From Eutrophomonas brisbanensis (GTDB lineage: Bacteria > Pseudomonadota > Gammaproteobacteria > Burkholderiales > Eutrophovitaceae): a stretch of 64,000 nt of DNA. The position numbers and the translations under genes were made by a program. The stretch lies in NCBI GenBank assembly GCA_038141705.1, contig JAYQIQ010000004.1:310001-374000 (forward strand), in the 5' to 3' direction. Numbering within the stretch: the stretch's first letter is position 1; each line of letters begins with the position of its first letter. Below are positions 25,982-35,885 of this stretch, piece after piece. The notes beneath the pieces were generated by a model that was given only the letters and a program-made list of their open reading frames with translations, did not search any database and was not told the DNA's origin.

Positions 25982-27325
25982 ATGAATACGCGCGATGATT
26001 TAGCGATTAGCGAAGTGAATTCTTCCCTCAATCTCAGACCTCTTTGGCTCCCGTTTACGCCGAACAGACAATTTAAGTCTGATCCTAGACTCATCGCCCG
26101 AGCTAAAGATATGCATTACGAAACCGTCGATGGCCGGCCATTACTGGATGCCATATCTGGCCTCTGGTGTGTAAACGCGGGACATGGTAGAACCTCCATC
26201 GTCAAAGCAATTCAGGAACAAGCGGCAAAACTTGACTACATCACTGCCTTTAACATGGCTCATCCAGCGCAATTCCAAGCAGCTGAATTGATCGCAGATT
26301 TAGCACCGGATGGGTTAGATACCGTGTTTTTTGTTAACTCTGGTTCAGAAGCAATTGATACCGCACTAAAAATTGCACTGGGATACCATCGTGCCCGTGG
26401 AGAACACCGACATCGATTAGTCGGACGGGAACGTGGTTACCACGGGGTCGGATTCGGAGGGATATCCGTAGGCGGAATGACGCCTAACCGGAAAGTCTTC
26501 AGCCCTGCTCTGTTGCCAGGGGTGGATCATTTGCCTCACACCCATAATTTGTCGGAAAACAGCTTTTCAAGAGGACAGCCAACTTGGGGAGCGCATCTCG
26601 CCGATGATTTGGAACGTATCGTCGCCTTGCACGACGCATCAAATATCGCAGCGGTAATAGTGGAGCCGGTTGCTGGATCGACTGGTGTGTTGGTTCCACC
26701 AAAAGGCTACCTCCAGCGCCTGAGAGAACTGTGCGATAAATACGGAATCTTATTGATTTTTGATGAAGTGATAACAGGATTCGGCCGAACAGGAAAACCA
26801 TTTGCATCGCAAACCTTCGACGTAATCCCGGATATGATTACGTTTGCTAAGGGAGTAACAAATGGCTCCGTACCGATGGGCGGTGTGATCGTTCGTGAGG
26901 ATATCTATCACGCATTCCTAGATGGCCCTACTGAGCAAATCGAGTTCTTCCATGGTTACACGTACTCAGGCCATCCCCTCGCTAGCGCTGCAGCCATTGC
27001 TACAATGGATGTGTACCGCGAGGAGGGATTATTTGAGCGCGTTAGTGAACTAGCCCCGTATTTCGAAAAAGCTGTACATTCTCTCAAAGATTGCCCTCAT
27101 GTTATCGACATCAGAAACATGGGGTTCATGTGCGGGATCGAATTAGAGCCCGTATCCAATCATCCAGGTAAGCGCGCCTATGAAACCTTCAAACGATGCT
27201 ATGAAAAAGGTGTTCTCGTTCGCTCAGCTGGTGACACTATCGCACTTACACCACCTTTTATTATTTCTGAAAAACAGATTGATGAAATCATCAATTGTGT
27301 CGGCGAGGCGTTGCAAGGAAATTAA
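25982..27325 (+). CDS. Class III omega-aminotransferase (beta-alanine:pyruvate type)
   Basis: 447-residue PLP-dependent transaminase that would move the amino group of an omega-amino acid such as beta-alanine to pyruvate. Motifs: LWLPFTPNRQFKSDPR near the N-terminus, as in beta-alanine:pyruvate transaminases; NSGSEAIDTALKIA (119-132); GRERGYHGVGFGGISVGG; the cofactor Asp261 in LLIFDEVITGFGRTG; and the Schiff-base Lys290 in MITFAKGVTNG. The ribosome site GAGAGG sits seven bases before the ATG. It leads an apparent operon with an M81 protease and a malonate/methylmalonate semialdehyde dehydrogenase, which fits beta-alanine to malonate semialdehyde to acetyl-CoA. Confidence 0.92.
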   Translation: MNTRDDLAISEVNSSLNLRPLWLPFTPNRQFKSDPRLIARAKDMHYETVDGRPLLDAISGLWCVNAGHGRTSIVKAIQEQAAKLDYITAFNMAHPAQFQAAELIADLAPDGLDTVFFVNSGSEAIDTALKIALGYHRARGEHRHRLVGRERGYHGVGFGGISVGGMTPNRKVFSPALLPGVDHLPHTHNLSENSFSRGQPTWGAHLADDLERIVALHDASNIAAVIVEPVAGSTGVLVPPKGYLQRLRELCDKYGILLIFDEVITGFGRTGKPFASQTFDVIPDMITFAKGVTNGSVPMGGVIVREDIYHAFLDGPTEQIEFFHGYTYSGHPLASAAAIATMDVYREEGLFERVSELAPYFEKAVHSLKDCPHVIDIRNMGFMCGIELEPVSNHPGKRAYETFKRCYEKGVLVRSAGDTIALTPPFIISEKQIDEIINCVGEALQGN

Positions 27326-27369
27326 AACTAGAACCGCCAAAAATATCGGCTGAGTGTGAGTACTGAGAT

Positions 27370-28856
27370 ATGAAAATTCTTATCGCTCAGATGGAGCATG
27401 AGACGAATACCTTTTCCCCGGTTGAAACCCCATGGGAGGCATTTGGTCCCGACGGACCGTACTTAGGCAAAGCCGCGTATGAGGGAATGAAAGGGACTCG
27501 CACTCCGATTGGCGCCTTCATTGACCTAGCTGAGAAAGCGCGCGCAGAAATTGTGACACCGATCGCAGGTTTTGCTTACCCCAGTGGGCCAGTCGATGCA
27601 AAAGCCTACGACCAATTTTGTGAAGTAATTTGCGAGAGTGTCGATAAAGGTTGTGATGCCATCATGTTGGATCTGCATGGGGCAATGGTCGTTCGAGATC
27701 GGACCTTTGATGGAGAGGGAACGCTCATAGAAAAAATACGAGGAATCGCTCCGGACACTCCGATCGGGGTTTCCTTAGATTTGCATGCAAACGTCACCGA
27801 GAAGATGGTACGAAATGCGACGGTCATTGCGGGATACAAAACGTATCCACATATTGATATGTATGAGACTGGCGAGCTCGCTGGAGAATTGACTCTCCGT
27901 ACACTTCGCGGCGAAATCAGCCCAGTGATGCACTGGGAGAATATTCCATTGCTTGCACAGCTACTCAAAATGAATACCTCGGTGGAAGCGATGAAAGAAT
28001 TCGCGAGAACTGCTGCCTCGATCCAAGAAAAGCCAGGAGTGTTAGCAACCTCCACGTTTGGGGGTTTCCAATGGCCGACATACCAGAGGCCGGCATGAGT
28101 ACGATTGTTGTTACCGACGGGGATGCGGCGCTTGCGAGAACCGAGTGCCAGAACATACTTCGAAATGCTTGGAGCAATAAAGAACAGTTTATTTGGTATG
28201 ACAAACCACTGGAAGAATCCATCAAGGAAGCAAAAAATCTTACCGATGGTCCTATCCTATTACTCGATCATCCTGATAACTGCGCTTCAGGCGCAACGCA
28301 GGACACGATGGCCGTGCTCCGTGAAGCACTCAAACAAGGGTTGACCAATATTGCGGTCGGCCCTATTCGAGATCCACAGGCAGTAGAGATACTAATTTCG
28401 GCGGGTTTAGGGGCTGAAATCACCACTGACGTTGGCGGAAAAACCGATATGCCAGCTATCGGAAAGAAAGGTGAGCCACTGCAGCTGAAAGGGATAGTAA
28501 AAAACATCACGAATGGTGAGTACACGATCACCGGACCTCAATTTACTGGCGTTCGAGCTGCGATGGGAAGAACCGTAGTCTTCGATACTGGTGATGCAGA
28601 AATTGTCATTACCGAAAAACTGCAAGAGCCGTGGGACCTCGGAGTTTTCACTAGTGTAGGCATCGATCCGACGCGGAAAAAATATCTGTTACTCAAATCA
28701 AAGATGTATTACCGCCCAATATTCCTTCCGCTTGCACGGCATAGTATTCACTGTGCTGGCGTTGGGGTTGGGGCTGCCGACTGGAAAATGTTTCAGTACA
28801 AAAACTTGAGACGCCCTATTTACCCCCTCGACGAATCGGTTACCCATATCTTTTAG
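27370..28856 (+). CDS. M81 family metallopeptidase (MlrC-like, frameshift)
   Basis: About 496 residues after correction. MlrC-family zinc enzymes were named for microcystin breakdown, but most members have unknown amide substrates. The N-terminal domain has IAQMEHETNTFSPVETPWEAF, AIMLDLHGAMVV, GVSLDLHANVTEKMV and GYKTYPHIDMYETG, with the His/Asp set expected to bind zinc. The C-terminal MlrC domain has ILLLDHPDNCASGATQDT, VGPIRDPQAVE and ADWKMFQYKNLRRPIYPLD. The frame breaks at GGFQ; one more C at 28068-28069 gives FGGFPMADIPEAGMSTIVV. It sits 44 bases after the transaminase and 100 before mmsA, so it may release the amino acid that the transaminase uses (inference). Confidence 0.88.
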
Positions 28857-28956
28857 GGCAGGATCGACTGAAGCCCCTAAAAAAAACAGTTACACTCGAA
28901 AGAGCTAATGTAATCGTTCGTACACCAACACGAACCATCGGAAAAACGGGGTAGAA

Positions 28957-30451
28957 ATGAAAAATATTTCGCATTTTATTGCGGGTAAAAAAGTAGATGG
29001 CGCAGGTACAAAAACAAATGAGGTTTTCAACCCCGCAACGGGATCGGCCGAATCCAGCGTACGCTTCGCAACTATAGAAGAAACGCGTGCCGCAATTGAT
29101 GTAGCTGAGCTTGCGTTTGCAGACTGGTCCCTGACCCCAGCGGTCAAACGCGCACGGGTCATGTTCAAATTTAAAGAACTCATTGAGAAGAACGCTGAAA
29201 TCTTAGCAAAGATGATTACCGGCGAGCATGGGAAGGTATTTTCTGATGCGATGGGGGAAATTAGTCGCGGGCTCGAGGTTATCGAGTTTGCGTGTGGAAT
29301 CCCACAACTTATTGAAAGGTGAGTTCACAGAACAAATAGGAACAGGGATCGATAGTTACTCGGTTCGTCAACCCCTGGGGGTTTGTGCAGGAATTACGCC
29401 TTTTAATTTTCCAGTGATGGTTCCCATGTGGATGTATCCGATATCAGTCGCGTGCGGAAATACCTTCATTCTCAAACCGTCGGAAAAAGATCCCTCACCA
29501 AGTATTTTGATGGCAGAACTTCTACAGGAGGCAGGACTTCCAGATGGCGTGTTTAACGTAATCCAGGGTGATAAAGCAGCAGTAGATACGTTACTCACTG
29601 ATCCGCGAGTGGCCGCGGTGAGTTTTGTTGGCTCGACACCGATCGCAGAGTATGTGTACAGAACTGGCACAGAAAACGGCAAACGAGTACAAGCATTAGG
29701 TGGTGCGAAGAATCATTTGGTCGTCATGCCAGATGCCGACCTAGATCAAGCCGTAGATGCACTTGTTGGTGCAGCCTATGGTTCTGCAGGAGAGCGCTGC
29801 ATGGCAATCTCTGTTGGAGTCGTTGTTGGTGACATCGCGGATGCGCTCATTGAAAAATTAGCAGATCGAGTCCAAAACCTGCGGATTGGGAATGGACTCG
29901 AAAACGACCCAGATATGGGACCATTGGTGACACAGGCTCACTTAGAAAAAGTAAGAGGCTATGTTGAGATTGGGCTTATCGAAGGGGCGAAACTGGTTGT
30001 AGATGGAAGGAATACCAAAGTCGCCGGTTTTGAAAATGGCTTCTTCTTAGGGGGTTGTTTATTTGATCACGTAACTCCAAAAATGCGGGTCTACAAAGAA
30101 GAAATATTCGGGCCTGTTCTATCAATTGTTCGCGCCGACAATTTTGAAGAGGCACTCCAACTCATTAACGATCACGAATACGGAAATGGTGTATCGATTT
30201 ACACACGAGACGGTGATGCCGCCCGAGAATTTTCATCGCGCGTAAAAATAGGAATGGTTGGAATCAACGTCCCCATTCCTGTTCCGATGGCATTTCATAG
30301 TTTTGGTGGGTGGAAACGATCATTGTTTGGCGACCACTTCGCTTATGGCCCCGAAGGGGTGCGGTTCTACTCACACCTCAAGACGGTGACATCTCGATGG
30401 CCGACTGGAATCCGAAAAGGTGCAGAGTTTACGATGCCAGTCATGAAGTAG
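28957..30451 (+). CDS. mmsA: Methylmalonate/malonate-semialdehyde dehydrogenase (CoA-acylating, frameshift)
   Basis: About 498 residues after correction. MmsA oxidises methylmalonate or malonate semialdehyde with decarboxylation to propionyl- or acetyl-CoA using NAD and CoA. Motifs: MITGEHGKVFSDAMGEI, GVCAGITPFNFPVMVP, NTFILKPSEKDP, the nucleophile Cys in GSAGERCMAISV, and NVPIPVPMAFHSFGGWK, all characteristic of this family within the aldehyde dehydrogenases. The frame is lost near 29308-29312; one base less gives GIPQLLKGEFTEQIG. Its place after the omega-transaminase supports the malonate-semialdehyde route. Its 3' end overlaps the next, convergent gene by 11 bases. Confidence 0.93.
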
Positions 30452-31349
30452 ACTTAATCGACCACCCTTTTTCGCGATAGAAATTTATCAATTCGCTCGT
30501 ATCGTGATCTCCTAAACCTCGCTCAACCATTAACGAAAACATCTCTCGAGTCAAATCTGAGACTGGCGTACTAATGGAATGCTGTTCAGCTAGCTGTCGA
30601 ATTAGATTTAAATCTTTCAACATAATTTGAGAGTGAGCGGTAATCGAGAATTCTGAAGTTGCCATCTTTGGAAACATTTCTTGCAACTGAGCAGAATCGG
30701 CTCGTCCACCAGATAGCGCATCCGGAATAAGTTGCGTATCAACACCTAAGCGCTCGGCTAATCCGCAAGCCTCCGCGAGCATCACAAGCCCTGAGGAGAC
30801 AAGCAATTGATTGATCATCTTAGTCGCTTGACCGGCCCCCTGGGGTCCCATTAACGTTACTTTACCCGCCAAGCAATCCCATACTGGGGAGGCCTGCTTG
30901 AAAGCAACCGAACTTCCTCCGACCATCACCGTCATTCGACCTTCTCGGGCAGCTGGAGCACCGCCAGATATCGGAGCGTCTAACCAACTAGCTTGCGCCT
31001 CCGACTGGAATCGCTCCGCCATTTCCCGGGTTTTAGCAACCGCTCCGGTCGACATATCGATTAGCACCTTTCCGGAAACGTCAGCCCCAATGACCCCATC
31101 ATTACCAAAAACGATATGCTCGACAGCATCTCCGTCTGTGACACAAGTGATGATGAAATCGGTCTTGGATGCTACTTCTTTCGGAGAGGTGCAAGCACGA
31201 ATATTTTCTGATATCAAGCGTTCTAGTTTGGCCGAATCTCGGTTCCACGCACAGACTCGTTCTACCGTATCTCCGAGTCTTTTAATAATCGCAGACCCCA
31301 GAACGCCAGCCCCTAAGCACCCGACACTGATATCTAATTTTTTATCCAA
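30441..31349 (-). CDS. 3-hydroxyisobutyrate dehydrogenase / beta-hydroxyacid dehydrogenase family
   Basis: 302-residue NAD(P)-dependent dehydrogenase of the HIBADH/tartronate semialdehyde reductase family. The Rossmann motif is VGCLGAGVLGSAIIKRLG, the substrate motif is DAPISGGAPAAREG, and the catalytic Lys is in GQATKMINQLLVSSG. Such enzymes make semialdehydes from 3-hydroxyacids, which MmsA (convergent neighbour) would then oxidise, as mmsB does with mmsA elsewhere. The start is a TTG at 31349 with GGAGG eight bases ahead. An ATG ten bases further up would be in frame if the T run were one base longer, so the N-terminus is uncertain. The exact substrate (3-hydroxyisobutyrate, 3-hydroxypropionate or other) is open. 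Confidence 0.85.
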   Translation of the reverse strand: MDKKLDISVGCLGAGVLGSAIIKRLGDTVERVCAWNRDSAKLERLISENIRACTSPKEVASKTDFIITCVTDGDAVEHIVFGNDGVIGADVSGKVLIDMSTGAVAKTREMAERFQSEAQASWLDAPISGGAPAAREGRMTVMVGGSSVAFKQASPVWDCLAGKVTLMGPQGAGQATKMINQLLVSSGLVMLAEACGLAERLGVDTQLIPDALSGGRADSAQLQEMFPKMATSEFSITAHSQIMLKDLNLIRQLAEQHSISTPVSDLTREMFSLMVERGLGDHDTSELINFYREKGWSIKSTS

Positions 31350-31446
31350 AACATTTACCTCCGATTTCTGTTGATCTTATACTGAAGAAAATTTAATTCA
31401 AATAAAAATAATGAAAACAAAAACTGTCTTTTGGGGAGACTCATAA

Positions 31447-32213
31447 ATGTCAAAAAACGAATCACAAGAACTTTGTCTAATCACGGGCGGCGCGAGCGGG
31501 ATTGGAGAAGCTTGCGCGAGAGAGCTCTTCAGGCGAGGCTATGAAATAGCGATTGCAGACAAAAATCCAAAAGGGGAAAAGATTGCGCGCGAGCTTTCAG
31601 GGAAATTTTTCCTCTGGATGTAAGCGAATCGACAGAAATCGACGCGTTAGCAGAATCCATTTCTTATAGTGGTAATTTTATCCATACCCTAATTAACTGC
31701 GCTGGGATTATCCAGCAACCACTGCCCCCGGCAGAACTGAGTTTAAAAACGTGGGACGACATCGTTCGTATTGATCAAAGAGGAACATACTACTGCTCCG
31801 TCGCTTTCGCTCGAGAGATGATAAAACGTGGAAGAGGGAATATCGTGAATATTGCTTCCATCACTGCAATGCGATCAGTTCCGCTGCATGCTTATGCACC
31901 GGCCAAAGCGGCAGTGGTATCAATGACTGAGTGTTTAGCGGCTGAATGGGGTAGACACGGAGTTCGCGTCAATGCTGTCTCCCCAGGACACACGCTTACA
32001 CCAGCCCTACAAAGTGCGATATCCGCGGGCGAGCGAGATATAAAACTTCTTGAAGAAAATGCACTGGGCCGCATGGTTAACCCTGAGGAAGTTGCGAAGG
32101 CCGTTGCATTCTTGGTTGGTGATGAGTCCAGTGCGATAACAGGTGTAAACTTACCAGTCGACTGCGGCTGGCTCGTAGCTGGCTCGTGGCACACCTATGG
32201 TGGTTTACGCTAA
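31447..32213 (+). CDS. Short-chain dehydrogenase/reductase (frameshift)
   Basis: About 255 residues after correction. The start ATG 31447 has GGGGAG ahead of it. The N-terminal piece carries the cofactor motif ITGGASGIGEA. The C-terminal piece carries INCAGIIQQP, the Ser-Tyr-Lys set in NIASITAMRSVPLHAYAPAKAA and the end ITGVNLPVDCGWLVAGS. One C is missing at 31610-31611; adding it turns KFFLWM-stop into KFFPLDVSESTEID and joins both pieces. It is divergent from the HIBADH-like gene and followed by a rhodanese gene 29 bases later. The substrate is unknown; the sugar-alcohol/3-oxoacyl SDR group is likely. Confidence 0.85.
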
Positions 32214-32242
32214 CTTAGTTTTTAGATGCTGGGGAAATAGCC

Positions 32243-32629
32243 ATGCTAAAAAAAATGCTGCTTGCCGTTACATTCAGCTTCATTATCGGTACCGGAATTT
32301 GTCAGGAATCCGATCTTTTGCAAAAAGCGTTCTTGCTCCCAGAAGAAGTCCCGGTCATTGCGAGCGAAGTTACTTTTCTGGATGTGCGAACTGACAAGGA
32401 ATGGGAATTGGGTCATATCCACGGAGCAATACACCTCGAACTCAAGAAGGTACGAAAAGAAATTGAAATAACATTACGGGACAAATCGAAAGCGGTGGTA
32501 GTCTATTGCGGATCGGGTCCGCGTGCGCAAGCGGCTGCGAAATTCATGAATAGCATTGGCTACCGTGCAATCCCAGTGACTAGAGGTGGATTTATGCAAT
32601 TAGTGGCTGCTGGTCTACCCAAAGAATAA
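32243..32629 (+). CDS. Exported single-domain rhodanese
   Basis: 128 residues with an N-terminal signal peptide (KKMLLAVTFSFIIGTGIC) and one rhodanese domain: VTFLDVRTDKEWELGHIHGA, then the active-site loop VVYCGSGPRAQAA with Cys89, and GYRAIPVTRGGF. It would carry persulfide sulfur in the periplasm. The loop CGSGPRA is of the short bacterial type. It lies eight bases ahead of a molybdopterin oxidoreductase gene, so a link to sulfur-compound oxidation or reduction is possible. The oxidoreductase has no export signal, however, so the two products may be in different compartments. Confidence 0.82.
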   Translation: MLKKMLLAVTFSFIIGTGICQESDLLQKAFLLPEEVPVIASEVTFLDVRTDKEWELGHIHGAIHLELKKVRKEIEITLRDKSKAVVVYCGSGPRAQAAAKFMNSIGYRAIPVTRGGFMQLVAAGLPKE

Positions 32630-32637
32630 ATTTTGGT

Positions 32638-34691
32638 TTGAAACAAGCCGCAAAAAAATCCGTTCGGACGATGTGTCCGATGAATTGTCACCCAACGCTG
32701 TGTGGGATGCATGTCGCGCTGGCGGACAATAACTCTATTGAAGTTACCCCAGACCAAGAAAGCCCCGATAGCCAGGGGTTTTTGTGCTCTCGCGGATTTG
32801 CAGCCGCTGAACTTTATCGAAATCCTCAAAGAATTGTAACTCCTCTTTCCCGGGGCAGTCGATCGGAGTCCTTCTCGACCACTGACTGGAATAGCGCATA
32901 CGAAAGCATTCTATCCAGCACTACAAATCCTGAAAGGATGGCCATCTGGGCCGGACACGGAGTGTTTACAAATAATTATGGCTCGAGATTTGCCACCCAA
33001 TTACTCGCTAGATTTGCCAATCACCAAGGATCACTTTTCTGGGAACCTCCGATTATTTGTTGGGGACTTGGCGCGATGGGACTTGCCATAACTGGCGTTA
33101 CTGAGACTATTCCAAAAAAAGAAATCGAAAAAAATTCAGATCTCATTCTGCTTTGGGGCGCTGATTTCTCTAGCCAGCCAACAACAGCACGGCATGTATT
33201 AAATGCCCAAAAACGTGGCGCGAAATTAGTTTCTATCGATGTACGCCGAACATCTGCATCGGCAAAATGTGACCACGAATATTTGATTAAACCCGGAACA
33301 GATACGCAGTTAGCACTCGGTTTGATACACACCCTTATTCAGACCAAACAGATTGATCATCAATTCATCGCAAACTACACCGTGGGTTTTGATCAACTGG
33401 CTAAACATGTTCAGGAATTCACACCCGCGTGGGCTGCCAGAGAAACCGGGATTTCTGAGCAACAGCTTCTGGATCTCGCCGGTCTCTATGGTCGTGCTAA
33501 ATCGAGCGCAATCCTCCTCGGAGGAAGTTCCATGCACAAAGGTCAGAATAGCTGGTATGCCTCGCGTGCGATATCTTGCTTACCCGCGATCACCGGTAAC
33601 CTATCAAGACCAGGCGCAGGGCTCGGGCCCCGGCATGGTGGGTGGCCTGGAGGGAGAGCGTTGAATACCATCGCAGATAATGAACGGTTTGCATGGTCCA
33701 ATCGCTCGAGTAACCAAATGGATGACTTGGTTCAGAAAATGTATGAAGGAGAGATTGATACGTTGCTTTTGTTTGGATCAAACATTGTTTCTTCTTTTGC
33801 AGATACAAATAAGCTCATTCAAGGATTGAAACGCGTTCCACTCATCGTCTCCTATGACCTATTCTTGAATGGCGGTATCCGACAATTTAGCGATATCGTT
33901 CTGCCGGGCACCACCTGGATCGAAGAAGTCGGATGTAAGGGAACCGAGGAGCACCTGATATTAACCGAACAACTTGTCCAGCCAGAAGGGGAATCGCGAA
34001 GTTTGTTTAGAGTTCTCACTGAGCTTGCAGACAAATTTAACCTAAGTGATTTTCCCCTTGGTCATCGACCGAGGAAATGATCAACGCGGTTATCCAAAGA
34101 CCCAAAAAAGAAAATATAACCATCGAGTCGCTCGGAAAGAATAAGGGAATCCAGAAGCTTGAAATAGAACCAGTGGCGCACGCCTCTAAAATATTCCCTA
34201 CCCCAAGCGGGAAGATAGAATTCCTATCTGAGAAAGCGTTACGATCCGGATTACCAGAGCTACCGACTCCACCTGCTGAAATAAGTAAAGTTAAACAAAA
34301 AATTAAACATCACAGTATCGAGCTTACGTTCGGTCGGGAATTACACAACTTCCATGGCTTTTACGATAACGGACAAGCGCTACCAAGGCTAAAAGCGAAG
34401 AATGCAGAGCCGGAACTGCATCTATCCGTAAATGATGCGAATGATAAAGCTATCAATTCAGGTGATCGTATCCGGGCGTTTAACGACCACGGAGAGTTTT
34501 TCGCGATAGCAAAAATAAGTAATGACTTGCCCGCGGGTACAGCGTGGGTAAGAGACGGCTGGAATAACCTTAACAACCTAACTTCGATCGAGCGAACCCT
34601 TCCGACAAAAGCTCTCAAGGACTTCAATCTCGCCGCCGGACAATCAAGCTTTCGCGCCACTATCGATATCGAACGACTAAACAACTTGTGA
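32638..34691 (+). CDS. Molybdopterin oxidoreductase with [4Fe-4S] cluster (frameshift)
   Basis: About 684 residues in two pieces. The N-terminal cluster motif is Cys13, Cys17, Cys22 and Cys50 (TMCPMNCHPTLCGMH and GFLCSRG). The central molybdopterin domain has AGHGVFTNNYGSRF, PPIICWGLGAMG, LLWGADFSSQPTTARH and TGNLSRPGAGLGPRHGGWPGG. The C-terminal dinucleotide-binding domain has LTFGRELHNFHGFYDNG and LSVNDANDKAINSGDRIRA. The frame breaks near 34054-34060 at a C run; shifting it gives PWSSTEEMINAVIQRP. It resembles formate dehydrogenase alpha and related thiosulfate or polysulfide reductases, without a Tat signal, so it is probably cytoplasmic. The TTG at 32638 is the assumed start. Substrate and metal ligand are not certain. 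Confidence 0.85.
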
Positions 34692-34707
34692 TCGTCTTTA
34701 CCGCTCG

Positions 34708-35883
34708 ATGATGAAAAAATTTCAGCTAATACGGTTTATCAGTATCGCTGTGCTGTGTCATATGGGCTTCATCGGAACTCGATTTTCCGCGTCCCTATAT
34801 GCGCTCGATAAACATGTTTCGACTTTCACGATAGGCGTAATCTTAGCGCTATTCTCTCTAATACCGATGCTGATATCGGTAAGAGCCGGAAGATGGATCG
34901 ATACCTCCGGCCCATTGAGGCCGACCTTGAGTGGGATCGCACTTATTTCAGTGGGCGCCCTACTCCCTCTACTTTTTTCTTACGAGGTTGCCGACCTTGC
35001 TCCCTTGCTTGTCGGGGCCTCGATGGTTGGAACCGGCCTCACACTTACCATTTTGTCGATGCAACAACACCTCGGAGAACAAAACGCACCAAGTAAGCGT
35101 ACAGCGGTTTTTTCATGGTTTGCGATGGGGGTTTCAGTTTCTGGTTTTTTTGGTCCAGTTTTAGGCGGCATGGTAATCGATCACTTCGGTCATCGAATTA
35201 GTTTTTTATTGCCAATATTTTTCTCCCTAGTAGCAGGGGCTTTTCTTTTATTCGGCGAAAAACCAGCCACAAAAAACAAAGTGATGACTGATCAAGGTCA
35301 AACGCAAAATACTTTTGATCTTATTCGTTACCGTGAGCTACGTCACGTACTCATCGTCACCGGACTAATTTCTATGTGCTGGGATCTCCAAAACTTTGCT
35401 GTGCCTCTCCATGGGACTCGAGCTGGATTATCCGCTTCCCAAATTGGTTTTATCTTAGGTGCTTTCGCGATCGCGACATTTGCAATTCGGATATTGATGC
35501 CTGTCTTGCATAAAGTTTCATCAGAATGGCAGATCCTGATTGGAACACTCGGTTGTGCCTCTCTAGCTTTTCTGATTTTTCCCTTATTGCAATCTTATGT
35601 GTCTTTAATTTGTATCGCATTTTTATTAGGGCTAGGGCTAGGTGCGGCTCAGCCAAACATCATGACGCTAGTTCATTCAACGAGTCCCAGCGGGCGAGTT
35701 GCGGAGGCGCTTGGGTTACGATTAACCATCATCCACTCAAACCAAGTAATACTTCCTCTAATTTTTGGAGCATTCGGCGCACTACTCTGAACCACCGCCA
35801 TGTTCTGGGGCATGAGCTTGATTGCGTTATTCGGAGTTTTTATTTCTGTGAGAGCGGGCAAACACCGACGAATAAGCACTTAG
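34708..35883 (+). CDS. Major facilitator superfamily transporter (in-frame stop near the end)
   Basis: Twelve-helix MFS permease of about 391 residues if one TGA is read through. The first half has RFSASLYALDKHVSTFTIG and RAGRWIDTSGPLRPT, the family A-loop motif; the second half has LSASQIGFILGAFAIATFAIR and LGLGLGAAQPNIMTLVHSTSPSGR. A TGA at 35788-35790 stops it after GAFGALL, but the same frame continues as TTAMFWGMSLIALFGVFISVRAGK to a TAG at 35883, which is a proper twelfth helix. The corrected end leaves a two-base gap to the convergent gene. It is probably a point error. It is likely an exporter, with substrate unknown. Confidence 0.83.
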
Positions 35884-35885
35884 AC

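Noticed and set aside
8351..35790. Reassignment of TGA to tryptophan, or selenocysteine, suggested by TGA inside queA and the MFS gene
   Set aside because: Trp is encoded by TGG everywhere, TGA ends many genes here, the residues at these places are not expected Trp or Sec, and no SECIS-like element was noted.
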